DNA of 64,000 nucleotides, taken from assembly GCA_023268355.1 (NCBI GenBank), contig JALNJK010000004.1:62001-126000 (forward strand). Direction: 5' to 3'. This DNA comes from Candidatus Terraquivivens tengchongensis (GTDB lineage: Archaea; Thermoproteota; Nitrososphaeria_A; Caldarchaeales; Wolframiiraptoraceae). This document shows, one piece after another, positions 36,201 to 44,052 of this stretch. The stretch's first letter is position 1; each line of letters begins with the position of its first letter. The position numbers and the translations under genes are program-made. The notes under the pieces were generated by a model. It did no database searches, was not told where the DNA came from, and was given only the letters and a program-made list of their open reading frames with translations.

Positions 36201-36741
36201 TAATCTCTTCCTCCGTAGGCTTGTATCTGTCTAGGTTTAGCAGTCTTCTGATATAGTCCGCTAGTATGACTGTTGCTGTCAGCTCAGTTCCGCCAGCTGC
36301 CCTTATAGGGCCTGCAAAGTAAACCGCCAGATAGCTCGACCCGTCCGGGTTCTTTTTAATCTTTACATCCGCAATGCCCTCACTCGGCGCAGCGGTTATG
36401 CATGGCGGTGTCATGACGGCGAGCGCGGTACAGAGCGCCTGCTTAATAGCAACTTCTTCCTTCAACTTTCCTATCGAACTGTATATGATGTCCTCTGCTA
36501 GCTTAAACGCTAGACGTTCCCTCGAAAGCTTGTTCTTTAGAAACCTTATCTTCTCGGCGATACCTTTGGGACCAACAAGCAACTCGACCCTCTCAGCCAT
36601 GTCTTCAGCGATTATTGTTTCAACCTCGTCAACAATGGTGCTTAATTTTTTCTTCGCTTCAGATGCTACCCTATATTCTTCCTTGAGCCTTTCTACTATC
36701 TGAGCATAATATTCAGCAAACTCAGCCGGTATCCTATACAA
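33295..36741 (-). CDS. polC: DNA polymerase D large subunit (DP2)
   Basis: Catalytic subunit of the archaeal replicative polymerase PolD. 1148 residues, uninterrupted by inteins. The double-psi-barrel active site reads RRDCDGDEDS near residue 890. A zinc-ribbon group (CPNCGS / CENCGT / CTKC / CERCGG, about 645-695) precedes the second barrel, and a C-terminal zinc finger (CKKCNAKF / CNKCGS) lies near 1065. The extreme C-terminus QVSLERFI fits a PCNA-interacting PIP box. TTG start; upstream codons stay open for a few residues without a standard start. PolD presence excludes ordinary Crenarchaeota. The small subunit DP1 is not in the window. Confidence 0.97.
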   Translation of the reverse strand: MYRIPAEFAEYYAQIVERLKEEYRVASEAKKKLSTIVDEVETIIAEDMAERVELLVGPKGIAEKIRFLKNKLSRERLAFKLAEDIIYSSIGKLKEEVAIKQALCTALAVMTPPCITAAPSEGIADVKIKKNPDGSSYLAVYFAGPIRAAGGTELTATVILADYIRRLLNLDRYKPTEEEIKRFKEELRTYVRMVSRFQYNVPDHLVEKALRNIPVEITGIPTDNILAPSYRNLPRVETNYLRGGALRVVNDGIIGRARKALKLVEMLGLSGWEWLREVAEEFSKIHSASSAEESYLNEVIGGRPVFSLPDAFGGFRLRYGRSYNTGMAAVGVHPMTMKVLEGYIATGTQLKLDYPGKGGVAMPVDTIEPPRILLDDGSVVKVDNDMTYAEVKNKIVKILFLGDILVSFGDCVENNVELRPVGYCEEWWALELKKEITIAGGVEVVAKILGMDSERLRALVENPLIIKPTDREALMLSFKLKVPLHPSYCCFWENISIDELMMLKDWLEKSRTRCKIHNGKVWIPLTETIHNILIKMVLEHRIDGEYAVIDMSTYRVLLALLAQPKKVPDSVNDTLEAVFIISGIKLRRKGGTFLGARMGRPEKAGMRMMEPPVHVLFPVGLKGGASRDITNIVKSGEKVFVEVARLECPNCGSIGWKTICENCGTKRKPLGICTKCSLKNHNIEVKNCERCGGKISYTEKFSLDIRTEFLQECKRLFTEMPAKIKGVRALTSRIKISEDVAKGILRAKYGLSVYKDGTIRFDATNAPLTHFTPRQISTDVNVLRSLGYTYDIEGKPLTSVDQICELKPQDLIIPRKAAEHFVKVSKFIDELLEKLAGMQPYYMCNKPEDLIGKLVASLSPHTYVATVGRIIGFTDADVCFAHPLFHASKRRDCDGDEDSLMLPLDVFINFSRLYLPDRIGGKMDAPLLITPIIYPEEVDEQAHNLDVAYTYPLELYEAAEKREPSAKLSNIIATIKLKLGSAEQYGGFGFTHKTHYLITNVSSAYKQSRSMFEKVVDQIKLTEKLSSVKIEKVVENIISSHILPDVAGNMKAFFIQSFRCKKCNAKFRRLPLNGQCNKCGSNLIQTVFRGAIEKYVELLEYALSKYIHTPYLKERASIVIENVRSTFVRQGEASSNTKQVSLERFIES

Positions 36742-36811
36742 ACCAAGAGCTTCTCTAGCTACGGCTAATTATATTTATTCAAAAGGTGTTGGGGTATATC
36801 CTGTCATGGAA

Positions 36812-37600
36812 TTAGGGTAGCGTCTTCTTTGGCCATTGTCTTGAGGCCGCGCCCTCTCTTGCGGCTTGAATTATCCTCGATAACAATTCAGCGTTTTTGC
36901 TTCTTTCAACGATTGTTCCCGTGACTATTATATCAGCACCTGCCTTAGTTACTGCACGGGAGTCTTCGGGGGAGGTTATTCCGCCACCGACTACGATCGT
37001 TATCTCAACGACATCTCTAACCGCTCTTATAGTATCGGGTGGTATGGGGTTTTGCGCACCAGAACCTGCCTCAAGGTATACAAACCTCATCCCAAGGTAC
37101 TGAGCAGCTAGAGCATACCCAGCAGCAACTTCTCCCTTATTGAATGGAAGCGGAAGCACCCTTCCTATGGCAGAGACTGCTGTATCCGAACCAAAAACTA
37201 AGTAGCCCATGGGTATGGCCTCGAGACCGTACTTCTTAATTAGGAATGACCCCTGCATCTGTGCACCAACAATGTAATACCAGTCAGTTGAATTTAACAG
37301 CGACATGAACCATATGGCATCAGCATGTCTACTGATCGCGTTTATGTTGTTGGGAAAAAGTATTACGGGTATGGAGACGTTTTCTTTTATCATCATAACG
37401 CATTCGTCTAAAGTCGTTTGCGATTGGAGTATGGAGCCGCCAACCATTATGGCGCCTGTACCTTGTTCTTCACACATCTTCGCACACTTCGCCATCTCTT
37501 GCGGAGAAAAGTTCTCTGGGTCAAGTAGGGTCATATGCATACAACCATTTTTTTCTATCTCGTTAAGTATGTAACGTTCAACCCTGCCCAGCTTCAACAT
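36812..37600 (-). CDS. Geranylgeranylglyceryl phosphate synthase
   Basis: Forms the first ether bond of archaeal membrane lipids from glycerol 1-phosphate and GGPP. TIM barrel of 262 residues with HMTLLDPENFSP, MVGGSILQSQ, LFPNNINAISRHADAIWFMS, YLEAGSGAQNPIP and VVGGGITSPEDSR (phosphate site). ATG 37600 has the SD AGAGGTT and overlaps elf1 by 23 nt; 15 further in-frame codons upstream are unlikely to be used. Confidence 0.94.
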   Translation of the reverse strand: MLKLGRVERYILNEIEKNGCMHMTLLDPENFSPQEMAKCAKMCEEQGTGAIMVGGSILQSQTTLDECVMMIKENVSIPVILFPNNINAISRHADAIWFMSLLNSTDWYYIVGAQMQGSFLIKKYGLEAIPMGYLVFGSDTAVSAIGRVLPLPFNKGEVAAGYALAAQYLGMRFVYLEAGSGAQNPIPPDTIRAVRDVVEITIVVGGGITSPEDSRAVTKAGADIIVTGTIVERSKNAELLSRIIQAAREGAASRQWPKKTLP

Positions 37601-37835
37601 TTCCAACCTCTTTAGTAACGATATCATACCATGCCGCATAAGCATCTACAATAGTGTAGGATGGGTACCAAGGCACCTCCCTGGACACTTTACAGAATCC
37701 ACAGGTGACCCTAGCAACCTCTGAACCTTTCTCATGCACCACTGATACGGCTTCATGGTTACACAACGGACAGACGAAGATTGACGGTGGCGGTTTGACA
37801 ACCTTACGTATTATTTTCCTCCTTTTCCTTCCCAA
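37578..37835 (-). CDS. elf1: Elf1-like transcription elongation factor
   Basis: 85-residue zinc-ribbon protein with basic N-terminus GRKRRKIIRKV and Cys pairs CPLC / CGFC, followed by YPSYTIVDAYAAWYD as in eukaryotic Elf1. In archaea it is found in TACK and related lineages. Overlaps the GGGP synthase gene. It probably binds polymerase near Spt4/5. Confidence 0.92.
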   Translation of the reverse strand: MGRKRRKIIRKVVKPPPSIFVCPLCNHEAVSVVHEKGSEVARVTCGFCKVSREVPWYPSYTIVDAYAAWYDIVTKEVGNVEAGQG

Positions 37836-38003
37836 CTCTCATCCACAATTTTCGGTACCTTTTTTCTATAAAACCCTTATTTTCGATTAGCATGAAGGCA
37901 AACCCTACTTTAACCTAGCGTCTTATTCGCATTAATGTATTGGGCTAATTATGTTTAAACGTCAACCAAAGACTAAATACGCGCAAGTAGAGGCTTATAT
38001 GAA

Positions 38004-38660
38004 TTGAAAAAGGGAAGGAAACTTAGGAAGCATAATGTGATTATTGGTCTCCTTTTATCCGACTTTAGGATAATCCATAATATAATATCTGAGGCCAGGA
38101 GGAGGGACATAGAAGTGTTATCCGTTAGTAGCCTTGCCGACCTGCCCCTCAACGCGAAGGTAATCATAACAAGCAAAAAAGATGACCCCAAGCTTCCCAT
38201 TCCTGTTCTTTTTGTCGAGGACTTACCCTCATATAAGGCCCTCGTAGATAGGGCATACGAAATAGCTTTCGGAAAGGTTCGTCCAAAGTTCGTAACAGTC
38301 TCGATAGACCCCGGCGAGAAAAGGACCGGTTGTGCCTTCTTTGCCGAAGATGTATTGCTTAGAACCTCGACGTACTCTGACAGACAAAGCCTTCTTGACG
38401 ACATTAGTGACTTCTTTAACGCACATCAAGATTGTAAGAAGTATGTGATAATCGGAAAAGGAGCTGGCGACTTCTCTCACGTTCTTGAAAAGGACATCTC
38501 CGAGAGGTTTCTGGGAACTGGTCAGGTCGAGATAATGACTGTATCAGAAAATAGCTCGAGTCGAAGGAATGTTTTTATTTCTACACATCCATCTGATGAA
38601 AGCGCGGCCCTCATGCTTTTCGTTAAAACTAGAGGAAAGTTGATACTATCCGGGAGGTGA
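38004..38660 (+). CDS. RuvC/RNase H-fold nuclease-like protein, uncharacterised
   Basis: 218 residues. An N-terminal alpha/beta domain (10-90) is joined to an RNase H-like domain starting TVSIDPGEKRTGCAF. A RuvC-type acidic set can be read as D102 (first strand), E182 (VSEN) and H195-x-x-D198 (THPSDESAAL), in the right order and spacing. It is followed after 7 nt by a Clp1/Grc3 kinase gene, so the pair is probably one operon. TTG start. Function unknown; a role in nucleic-acid processing is inference. Confidence 0.65.
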   Translation: MKKGRKLRKHNVIIGLLLSDFRIIHNIISEARRRDIEVLSVSSLADLPLNAKVIITSKKDDPKLPIPVLFVEDLPSYKALVDRAYEIAFGKVRPKFVTVSIDPGEKRTGCAFFAEDVLLRTSTYSDRQSLLDDISDFFNAHQDCKKYVIIGKGAGDFSHVLEKDISERFLGTGQVEIMTVSENSSSRRNVFISTHPSDESAALMLFVKTRGKLILSGR

Positions 38661-38667
38661 GGGTTTT

Positions 38668-39849
38668 ATGAACGTAGGGGCTGGCAAGACCCTGATCATA
38701 AAAGGCCCGGCATCCGTAAAGTTGTTGTCGGGCTCTGGAAAGGTCTTCGGATATACATTAACCCAGAAAAAACCGCTCTTCGTAAGGGACTCAAGGGCAC
38801 TACCGATATTTACAGATGTAGGCATGGAGGTCGAGCTGAGCTTAGGAGAGGGTTCATCCGTTGAGATCGTGGATTATGATACTTTACCAGACGACTGGAA
38901 GGTGTTGGCATCCCAAACTGTTAAGAGTCATAAGAAGGTTGTAGTGATGGGCGGGACGGATTCAGGTAAGACGTCCTTGACCACTTTTCTCATAAACTCG
39001 TTATTGAGTGAGGGTAAAAAAGCATACTTAATAGACTTAGACTTAGGTCAATCGAATATATGCCCTCCTACCACCATTGGCTCTGTTTTAACGACAAAAC
39101 AGGTCCCAGACATTTACCAACTCAAGGCGGATTTTATAGCACCGGTCGGTTTCACGTCACCTTCATTTGCGAAGGAATATCATCTTAAAAAAACTGGCGA
39201 GCTCTTTAGCTACATAGCCATTGAAGAAGGTTATGCTATTATCGATTGTGATGGTTGGATAGAAGGTGGGGACGCAGAGGAACATAAGATTAACCTCCTT
39301 AATGTCATTAAACCTTCCCTTGTAGTATTCATCGATAAACCACAAGAAAAGGTCGAAGGCTATTGTAGAGATATGGGCATAGAATGCGCTGTTGTAGATA
39401 AGTCGAAGTACGTATATAAGCGGGACCACGATGCACGCAAAAGGCTTAGGGAAAATTCATTCAGGAGATATCTAAAGGATGGTTCCATAAAGACTATACC
39501 TCTCTCTTGGCTTAAGCTCTCAACGATACCGATGGAAGCATACGACGCAAAAATCAATCCCTTACAATACGTAAAGTCCATAATAGATGTTTATAATGCA
39601 CAAGCTACTGGTACGTCTTTGTTAGACGTTGAATCGCTTTCGAAGAATAAAGTTGGAGTTTTATCGTACCTGTTCGATGACGATGGGCGTTGCTTAGGTA
39701 TAGGGTTAGTGAGCGATATAGATAGTAAGAGGAACACTATAAAATTGTACTCAAAGGTTGAAGCCGTTCCTAAGAAACTCATCATAGGTTGTATGTTGTT
39801 ATCCTATCATGGTGATGAACTTTTTGTCTGGACGATGCCGCGTGCCTAA
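38668..39849 (+). CDS. Polynucleotide 5'-hydroxyl kinase, Clp1/Grc3/Nol9 family
   Basis: 393 residues. N-terminal beta-rich domain (1-85), then the P-loop kinase domain with GGTDSGKTSLTTFLIN (Walker A about 95-103), LDLGQSNICPPTTIG and YAIIDCDGWIEGGDAEEHK (Walker B and lid), and a C-terminal domain. Archaeal members phosphorylate RNA or DNA 5' ends. Downstream of the RuvC-like gene; its stop overlaps that of the GINS gene by 4 nt. Confidence 0.9.
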   Translation: MNVGAGKTLIIKGPASVKLLSGSGKVFGYTLTQKKPLFVRDSRALPIFTDVGMEVELSLGEGSSVEIVDYDTLPDDWKVLASQTVKSHKKVVVMGGTDSGKTSLTTFLINSLLSEGKKAYLIDLDLGQSNICPPTTIGSVLTTKQVPDIYQLKADFIAPVGFTSPSFAKEYHLKKTGELFSYIAIEEGYAIIDCDGWIEGGDAEEHKINLLNVIKPSLVVFIDKPQEKVEGYCRDMGIECAVVDKSKYVYKRDHDARKRLRENSFRRYLKDGSIKTIPLSWLKLSTIPMEAYDAKINPLQYVKSIIDVYNAQATGTSLLDVESLSKNKVGVLSYLFDDDGRCLGIGLVSDIDSKRNTIKLYSKVEAVPKKLIIGCMLLSYHGDELFVWTMPRA

Positions 39850-40412
39850 GTTAATTCTAAAAGTCTTACAACTTGCTTGGTTGCAAGCAGTATAGCACTT
39901 TCTGGTGGTAAAGCGGCAATATCGTATTGCCTAAACGGTCCATAGTTCTTCATGTCCTCGCATACGACCTTTGGGAACGTCTGCATGAAGCAAACAATCT
40001 TGTACTTTGCTGACCTGTCTTCGATTTTTGGAATTCTGAACTCATGCGTAATCGAATTTATTCGCTCCCTATACCAATAAATTAGTTTAGAAAATTCCTC
40101 AGCGAAATGTCTCTCTACGCTTAGAAGGTTCTCGGGCTGGACCCCTTTGAGTAGTGCATGAACAATCTTTCTAAACCTTATTTCAAAGAGCGAGGATAGT
40201 AACCTCTTGATAATATCAAACTCGGCGTATTTGATCGCTGTCGATGCTGCTTTTTTGTCAGATACCTTCAGTTGCTGTCTTGTCGAAGATGCATAAGCAT
40301 ACATTTTGGTCTCAAAATCTTGTGGTATAGACACAAGGCTTTCTTGCGTTCTCTCCTTAAGCCATATACCCATAAGTTCATCGTAGAAACTTTCCGAAGT
40401 TCCTTCCGACAT
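39846..40412 (-). CDS. GINS complex subunit (Gins15/51-type)
   Basis: Component of the CMG-like replicative helicase. The N-terminal helical A domain (FYDELMGIWLKER onward) precedes the small B domain with KVVCEDMKNYGPFRQYDIAALP and ESAILLATKQVVRLLE, the GINS51 hallmark order. 188 residues from ATG 40412, which overlaps the upstream priS gene; the pairing priS-gins is common in archaea. Confidence 0.9.
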   Translation of the reverse strand: MSEGTSESFYDELMGIWLKERTQESLVSIPQDFETKMYAYASSTRQQLKVSDKKAASTAIKYAEFDIIKRLLSSLFEIRFRKIVHALLKGVQPENLLSVERHFAEEFSKLIYWYRERINSITHEFRIPKIEDRSAKYKIVCFMQTFPKVVCEDMKNYGPFRQYDIAALPPESAILLATKQVVRLLELT

Positions 40413-40455
40413 CACGTTAACGTTGCGACATCCTGCTCTTAAACTATTGCCCCCA

Positions 40456-41652
40456 TTATTTGAGACTCGCAACACCCTTGCAGAGTAGTAAGACGGCCAG
40501 ACAGGCCGGTATCTTTACATCCTCGTTGTTATAAGGCCCGTACCATTCATCACGTATGCGGGTTTTTGGCATGTATATCACGTGTACTCTACATGGTTCG
40601 TCGGGCATTACAACGGCGTCTACGAATGGGTTGAACCGCTCTAAGGCATCAGGCTCGAGTTTTTTTGCCAGAAAACCAGTCTTTCCGTTCAACGTGTTAG
40701 CAAGCCTTAGAAGTCGATGAATATCTGTCGTAACGATAGTGTCTATCTCACTTCTTGCTTCTTCCACAGCCAACGTCGTAATGGCTTTTATGACGCTTGG
40801 TTTTAGAGCCTCCCATTTAGGCGAGTCCAGCCACGACATCAGTAACGAATCCTTAATCTGTAACAGTCTACCGTACTCTTTATTCCCAATCAACTTTATC
40901 ATGTTTTCAGCAATGCGTGGTTTATGAAGATCCCTAATGACTTCGAAAGCCGCCCTCGCCAACCTGCCCCTCCATGAACCGTCCGTATACTCAAACGTAG
41001 CGGAAGGATACCGTCTCCTATCAGTTGGTATTCCGTAAAGGGTAGGGTCAAGCCCATTTCCAAGGATGTAATCAGTAATCTCCTTTCTTGACATTTGATC
41101 GAGTGTAAAAAGCTTCTCATCGTTTACTACTGTATGGAAACCTCTATTCCCCGAGAAGTTCACCGAAATCTTCGAATATGGAATACCGAAGTCCATCTCA
41201 AGGAAGTCCAAAAGTTTATGGGTTTCTTCTTTTGCCGCCTCTATGCAGCTTTCACAAACCCAATCAGTACGTCTAACATTCATGCTACCGCAATTGCTGC
41301 ATCGTTCTGACGTAGGCGGTAACATACTCCTACAATCTTCGCATACCGAAAAGTCATGCTTTTCCTTACACGGAAGGTTTAGATGGTCAGCATCTATGTC
41401 GAATATAAGTTCTGCGCCTAACCACACCTTTTCCTCCATTGGTGCCTGAGGGTATTGGTAATGGGCGGCCGAGTAGTACATGTGCAAAGGTGTTACTTTT
41501 TTTATTAATTCAAACAGCTCCGATGGACTTCTTAATGATATGTGTCTTATCATGATCTTTTGTCCAAAGGTGAAGTAACCAAATTCCCTTCTTTCGATCA
41601 TGTGGGGTATGTGTACACTCTCCGCATTTTTTGTATAGTATTCGTTAAACAA
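40456..41652 (-). CDS. priS: DNA primase small subunit PriS
   Basis: Catalytic primase subunit, 398 residues from TTG 41652. REFGYFTFG, the metal site AELIFDIDADHL (about 80-91), a zinc stem CKEKHDFSVCEDCR / CSNCGS / CESC, and SGNRGFHTVV. The open frame continues upstream and adds a plausible first helix (about 14 residues) if it starts at CTG 41694, which has GGTGAG 5 nt before it and overlaps the stop of a small upstream ORF as CTGA. That extension is probably real. The gene is followed by gins. Confidence 0.94.
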   Translation of the reverse strand: MFNEYYTKNAESVHIPHMIERREFGYFTFGQKIMIRHISLRSPSELFELIKKVTPLHMYYSAAHYQYPQAPMEEKVWLGAELIFDIDADHLNLPCKEKHDFSVCEDCRSMLPPTSERCSNCGSMNVRRTDWVCESCIEAAKEETHKLLDFLEMDFGIPYSKISVNFSGNRGFHTVVNDEKLFTLDQMSRKEITDYILGNGLDPTLYGIPTDRRRYPSATFEYTDGSWRGRLARAAFEVIRDLHKPRIAENMIKLIGNKEYGRLLQIKDSLLMSWLDSPKWEALKPSVIKAITTLAVEEARSEIDTIVTTDIHRLLRLANTLNGKTGFLAKKLEPDALERFNPFVDAVVMPDEPCRVHVIYMPKTRIRDEWYGPYNNEDVKIPACLAVLLLCKGVASLK

Positions 41653-41690
41653 CGTTCGGACGTATTCCGCATCCTTGCTCGTTAGGAAGC

Positions 41691-41804
41691 TCAGGTTTTC
41701 TCACCGCGAGTTTTCACGGTGTACGTTAGCACTAAAAACAACACGAATAAGATCAACCAGTAAATGTTTAGCCTCACTTGGTCAAAGAATGCCTCTAGCG
41801 ACAT
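41691..41804 (-). CDS. Candidate 37-residue single-helix membrane protein
   Basis: Short ORF from ATG 41804 with an amphipathic N-terminus (MSLEAFFDQVRLN), one hydrophobic segment (IYWLILFVLFLVLTY, about 14-28) and a basic tail (TVKTRGEKT). Its TGA overlaps the likely CTG start of priS, which suggests coupling. It sits between rpl34e and priS on the same strand. Not recognised; too short for similarity judgement. Confidence 0.45.
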   Translation of the reverse strand: MSLEAFFDQVRLNIYWLILFVLFLVLTYTVKTRGEKT

Positions 41805-41858
41805 GGTGTTACTGTAAAAATTATCCCAACGTAAAAAGCTTTTTCCAAAAACGGTGCG

Positions 41859-42149
41859 TTACTGGCTAGCCTGTGTCTCATATGCGGTCCAAAGATCGTA
41901 TGCGTAATTCACTAGCGCATCCTCTAGGCAAGAGGTACAAACGTTCCCTCCATATATCCTTGAGATTGTTCTCTCGCTTTTGGAGGTCTTTGAAGGCTTT
42001 TCGACCCGGATACCGTGCAGTGGTTTACCGCACACACCACAACGGGGCATCCCGGGCCTTTCATCAAAGTAGTGGGTAACGAGCCTCCCGCCCGGTGTTC
42101 TAACCTGCTTTCTTTTCCTGCTTCTTGTCCTGAGGGCTCTTCTCGGCAA
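41859..42149 (-). CDS. rpl34e: Ribosomal protein eL34
   Basis: About 96 residues. Basic N-terminus RRALRTRSRKRKQVRTPGGR, zinc pair CGVCGKPLHG and a later CTSC. TTG 42149 gives the family-like start (MPRRALR); GTG 42158 is the alternative. It overlaps the DUF106 gene by about 50 nt, which is long but fits the shared DUF106-rpl34e order of archaea. Confidence 0.93.
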   Translation of the reverse strand: MPRRALRTRSRKRKQVRTPGGRLVTHYFDERPGMPRCGVCGKPLHGIRVEKPSKTSKSERTISRIYGGNVCTSCLEDALVNYAYDLWTAYETQASQ

Positions 42150-42612
42150 GACCACCACCCGTCATACTTAAGCCGAATGCCTTAGACAGAGGTAGACTTA
42201 CTGCAAAGAACGCTAGGATATACCATCCATAAAAAGTTAACGCACCTTCTTGAGTTATAAAAGGTATAAAAAAGTCGCCAGGCAAGGGTACTTTAGTATC
42301 ACCAAAAGACATTGCCATGGCCCAATATGCGCCCAGAAAAAGCGCCATGCTAATTATCATTACCGTAAAATTCTTCTTCATGACTTCGAACTCTACCTTC
42401 TTTATATAGTCCATCCGCTTTTCTAGTTTCTGAATTGTTTTCTGATCACCGCGCCTTTTGGCCTTCATAAGTTCTTGCCTGAATAAGTTGGCTTCCATCA
42501 TCTTTTCCATGTCTTGTTTTTTGATTATGGATTTCCTGATGAAGTTTGTTAAGGATATGAGTAGTATTGCTGTGATTATTATGAGCAACATGGATAGGGT
42601 GTTCGAATCCAT
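42100..42612 (-). CDS. DUF106 membrane insertase-like protein (YidC/EMC3 superfamily)
   Basis: 170 residues with an N-terminal helix (7-25), a charged coiled cytosolic stretch (KQDMEKMMEANLFRQELMKA) and two to three later helices. Archaeal DUF106 proteins (Ylp1) are homologous to YidC/Oxa1 and eukaryotic EMC3/TMCO1 insertases. The gene lies directly after secY, sharing one base, which supports a membrane-protein biogenesis role. Confidence 0.9.
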   Translation of the reverse strand: MDSNTLSMLLIIITAILLISLTNFIRKSIIKKQDMEKMMEANLFRQELMKAKRRGDQKTIQKLEKRMDYIKKVEFEVMKKNFTVMIISMALFLGAYWAMAMSFGDTKVPLPGDFFIPFITQEGALTFYGWYILAFFAVSLPLSKAFGLSMTGGGLAEKSPQDKKQEKKAG

Positions 42613-44045
42613 TAGGCCTCACCAAGCAGCCTACCTAGTGCTGGATACATCTCTGTAAGCCTCTCCCTAACCAAGAGCTGGTAGTACTGGTACACAATCC
42701 CTATCAAGAGGAGGATGCCGGTGCCTGTTCCGAAGGTATTGGTGTAGTCCGCGACACCTGCTATAAGTCCCACGAGTATCGCTCCCAATATCGTGACTGT
42801 CGAGATATATTTTCCTATTATTTTTTCTATAACCTCAGGCGTTCTCCTGAATCCAGGGACCTGCATGCCCGCACTGACCAGCTGCTCTGCTATCTTCGAA
42901 GGACTTAGCCCTCCTATGTTTACCCAAAATTTAGCGAATAGTAAACAAAACACGATGAGCAACCCAGCATATACTGCACCTCTGGTTGGGTCTTTCAATA
43001 AGCCTTCTATAGAACCAGGTGAGGTCATATAATAAGCTAGTCCGCCCGTCGGCACAATTTGGCCTGCCTCAGTCCTCTCGAATGTGCCTAAAAAGTTCAA
43101 AAAGACATTCTTCCCGTCTTGATTGTAGCTATTCCATAGCATCGATGCCAAATAGTAAACGTTGCCGAATATCATGCTAGCAAATATTACTGGTATAACC
43201 GAGACGTACAGCAACTTTACTGGGTAGTTTGCCCTGAATCCCGAGAATTTAGCGTATGATATCGGTATCTCGACTTCGACTGCGTTAAGATATATCAACG
43301 CCAAAATTAGAGCAATGGTTGTCAGGAGACCAATCAAGTCCGGCATGTTATGGCTGCGCACGAGTACTGGAGATAACCCTTGCCCCGAAAGTAGTGATTG
43401 GAACATCGCCAATATCACTCCCTGATAAAGTCCATCAGGAGATACGATCATGGGTGAAAATAACCTAATCATTATGTCTTGTGCGACACCGACGGCTATG
43501 AAGAGGCTTATGCCGCTACCGAGTCCCCAGCCTCTTTGTATTAACTCATCAAGCATCATTATGACGAACGTGGCTATCATCAGCTGGATAAATATTAAAG
43601 CCACTTGGACCGCCGTTAGTGTACCGAACATACCACTCATGCTGAATGCAAGCGCTTGAATTGCGGCAACCACAATCGATAAAACTTTACTTGCAGATGT
43701 GAAAAGTGCTCTATCCTCGGGCTTAGTTAAATCTAGTTTTATAATTTCTGCACCGACCAGCAACTGAAGGAGTATGCCTGCTGTAACTATCGGTCCGATG
43801 CCGAGCGTTGTCAGAGTTCCAGTTTTTTGAGCAAAAACAACATGGAGTATGAAAAAGTGTTCAGTAACTTGGGCCCTCGGTACGCCGTAAAGATACACCT
43901 CTCCCATTATGAGATATATGAGCATGACCAAGGCTGTCCATACAAGCTTCTCAGCTAAGCTGACCCTCCTCTTCGGTCTAGCCACTTCCGGCATAAGCCG
44001 GCTTATGTTTTCGACAAGCTTCCTCGCTGCAGACAATCGCTCCAC
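42612..44045 (-). CDS. secY: Preprotein translocase subunit SecY
   Basis: Core channel of the Sec translocon, 477 residues with ten predicted helices. The plug/pore region (TLTTLGIGPIVTAGILLQLL), QRGWGLGSGISLFI and the C-terminal GFRRTPEVIEKIIGKYI are typical. Operon rpl15-secY-DUF106-rpl34e on the minus strand, the end of the archaeal spc-like cluster. The adk gene often found after secY is absent. Confidence 0.97.
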   Translation of the reverse strand: MERLSAARKLVENISRLMPEVARPKRRVSLAEKLVWTALVMLIYLIMGEVYLYGVPRAQVTEHFFILHVVFAQKTGTLTTLGIGPIVTAGILLQLLVGAEIIKLDLTKPEDRALFTSASKVLSIVVAAIQALAFSMSGMFGTLTAVQVALIFIQLMIATFVIMMLDELIQRGWGLGSGISLFIAVGVAQDIMIRLFSPMIVSPDGLYQGVILAMFQSLLSGQGLSPVLVRSHNMPDLIGLLTTIALILALIYLNAVEVEIPISYAKFSGFRANYPVKLLYVSVIPVIFASMIFGNVYYLASMLWNSYNQDGKNVFLNFLGTFERTEAGQIVPTGGLAYYMTSPGSIEGLLKDPTRGAVYAGLLIVFCLLFAKFWVNIGGLSPSKIAEQLVSAGMQVPGFRRTPEVIEKIIGKYISTVTILGAILVGLIAGVADYTNTFGTGTGILLLIGIVYQYYQLLVRERLTEMYPALGRLLGEA

Positions 44046-44052
44046 GTCCGCC

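Noticed and set aside
33295-36741. Intein in PolD large subunit
   Set aside because: The reading frame is continuous at a normal DP2 length, with no Hint-domain motifs at the DCDGDED active site.
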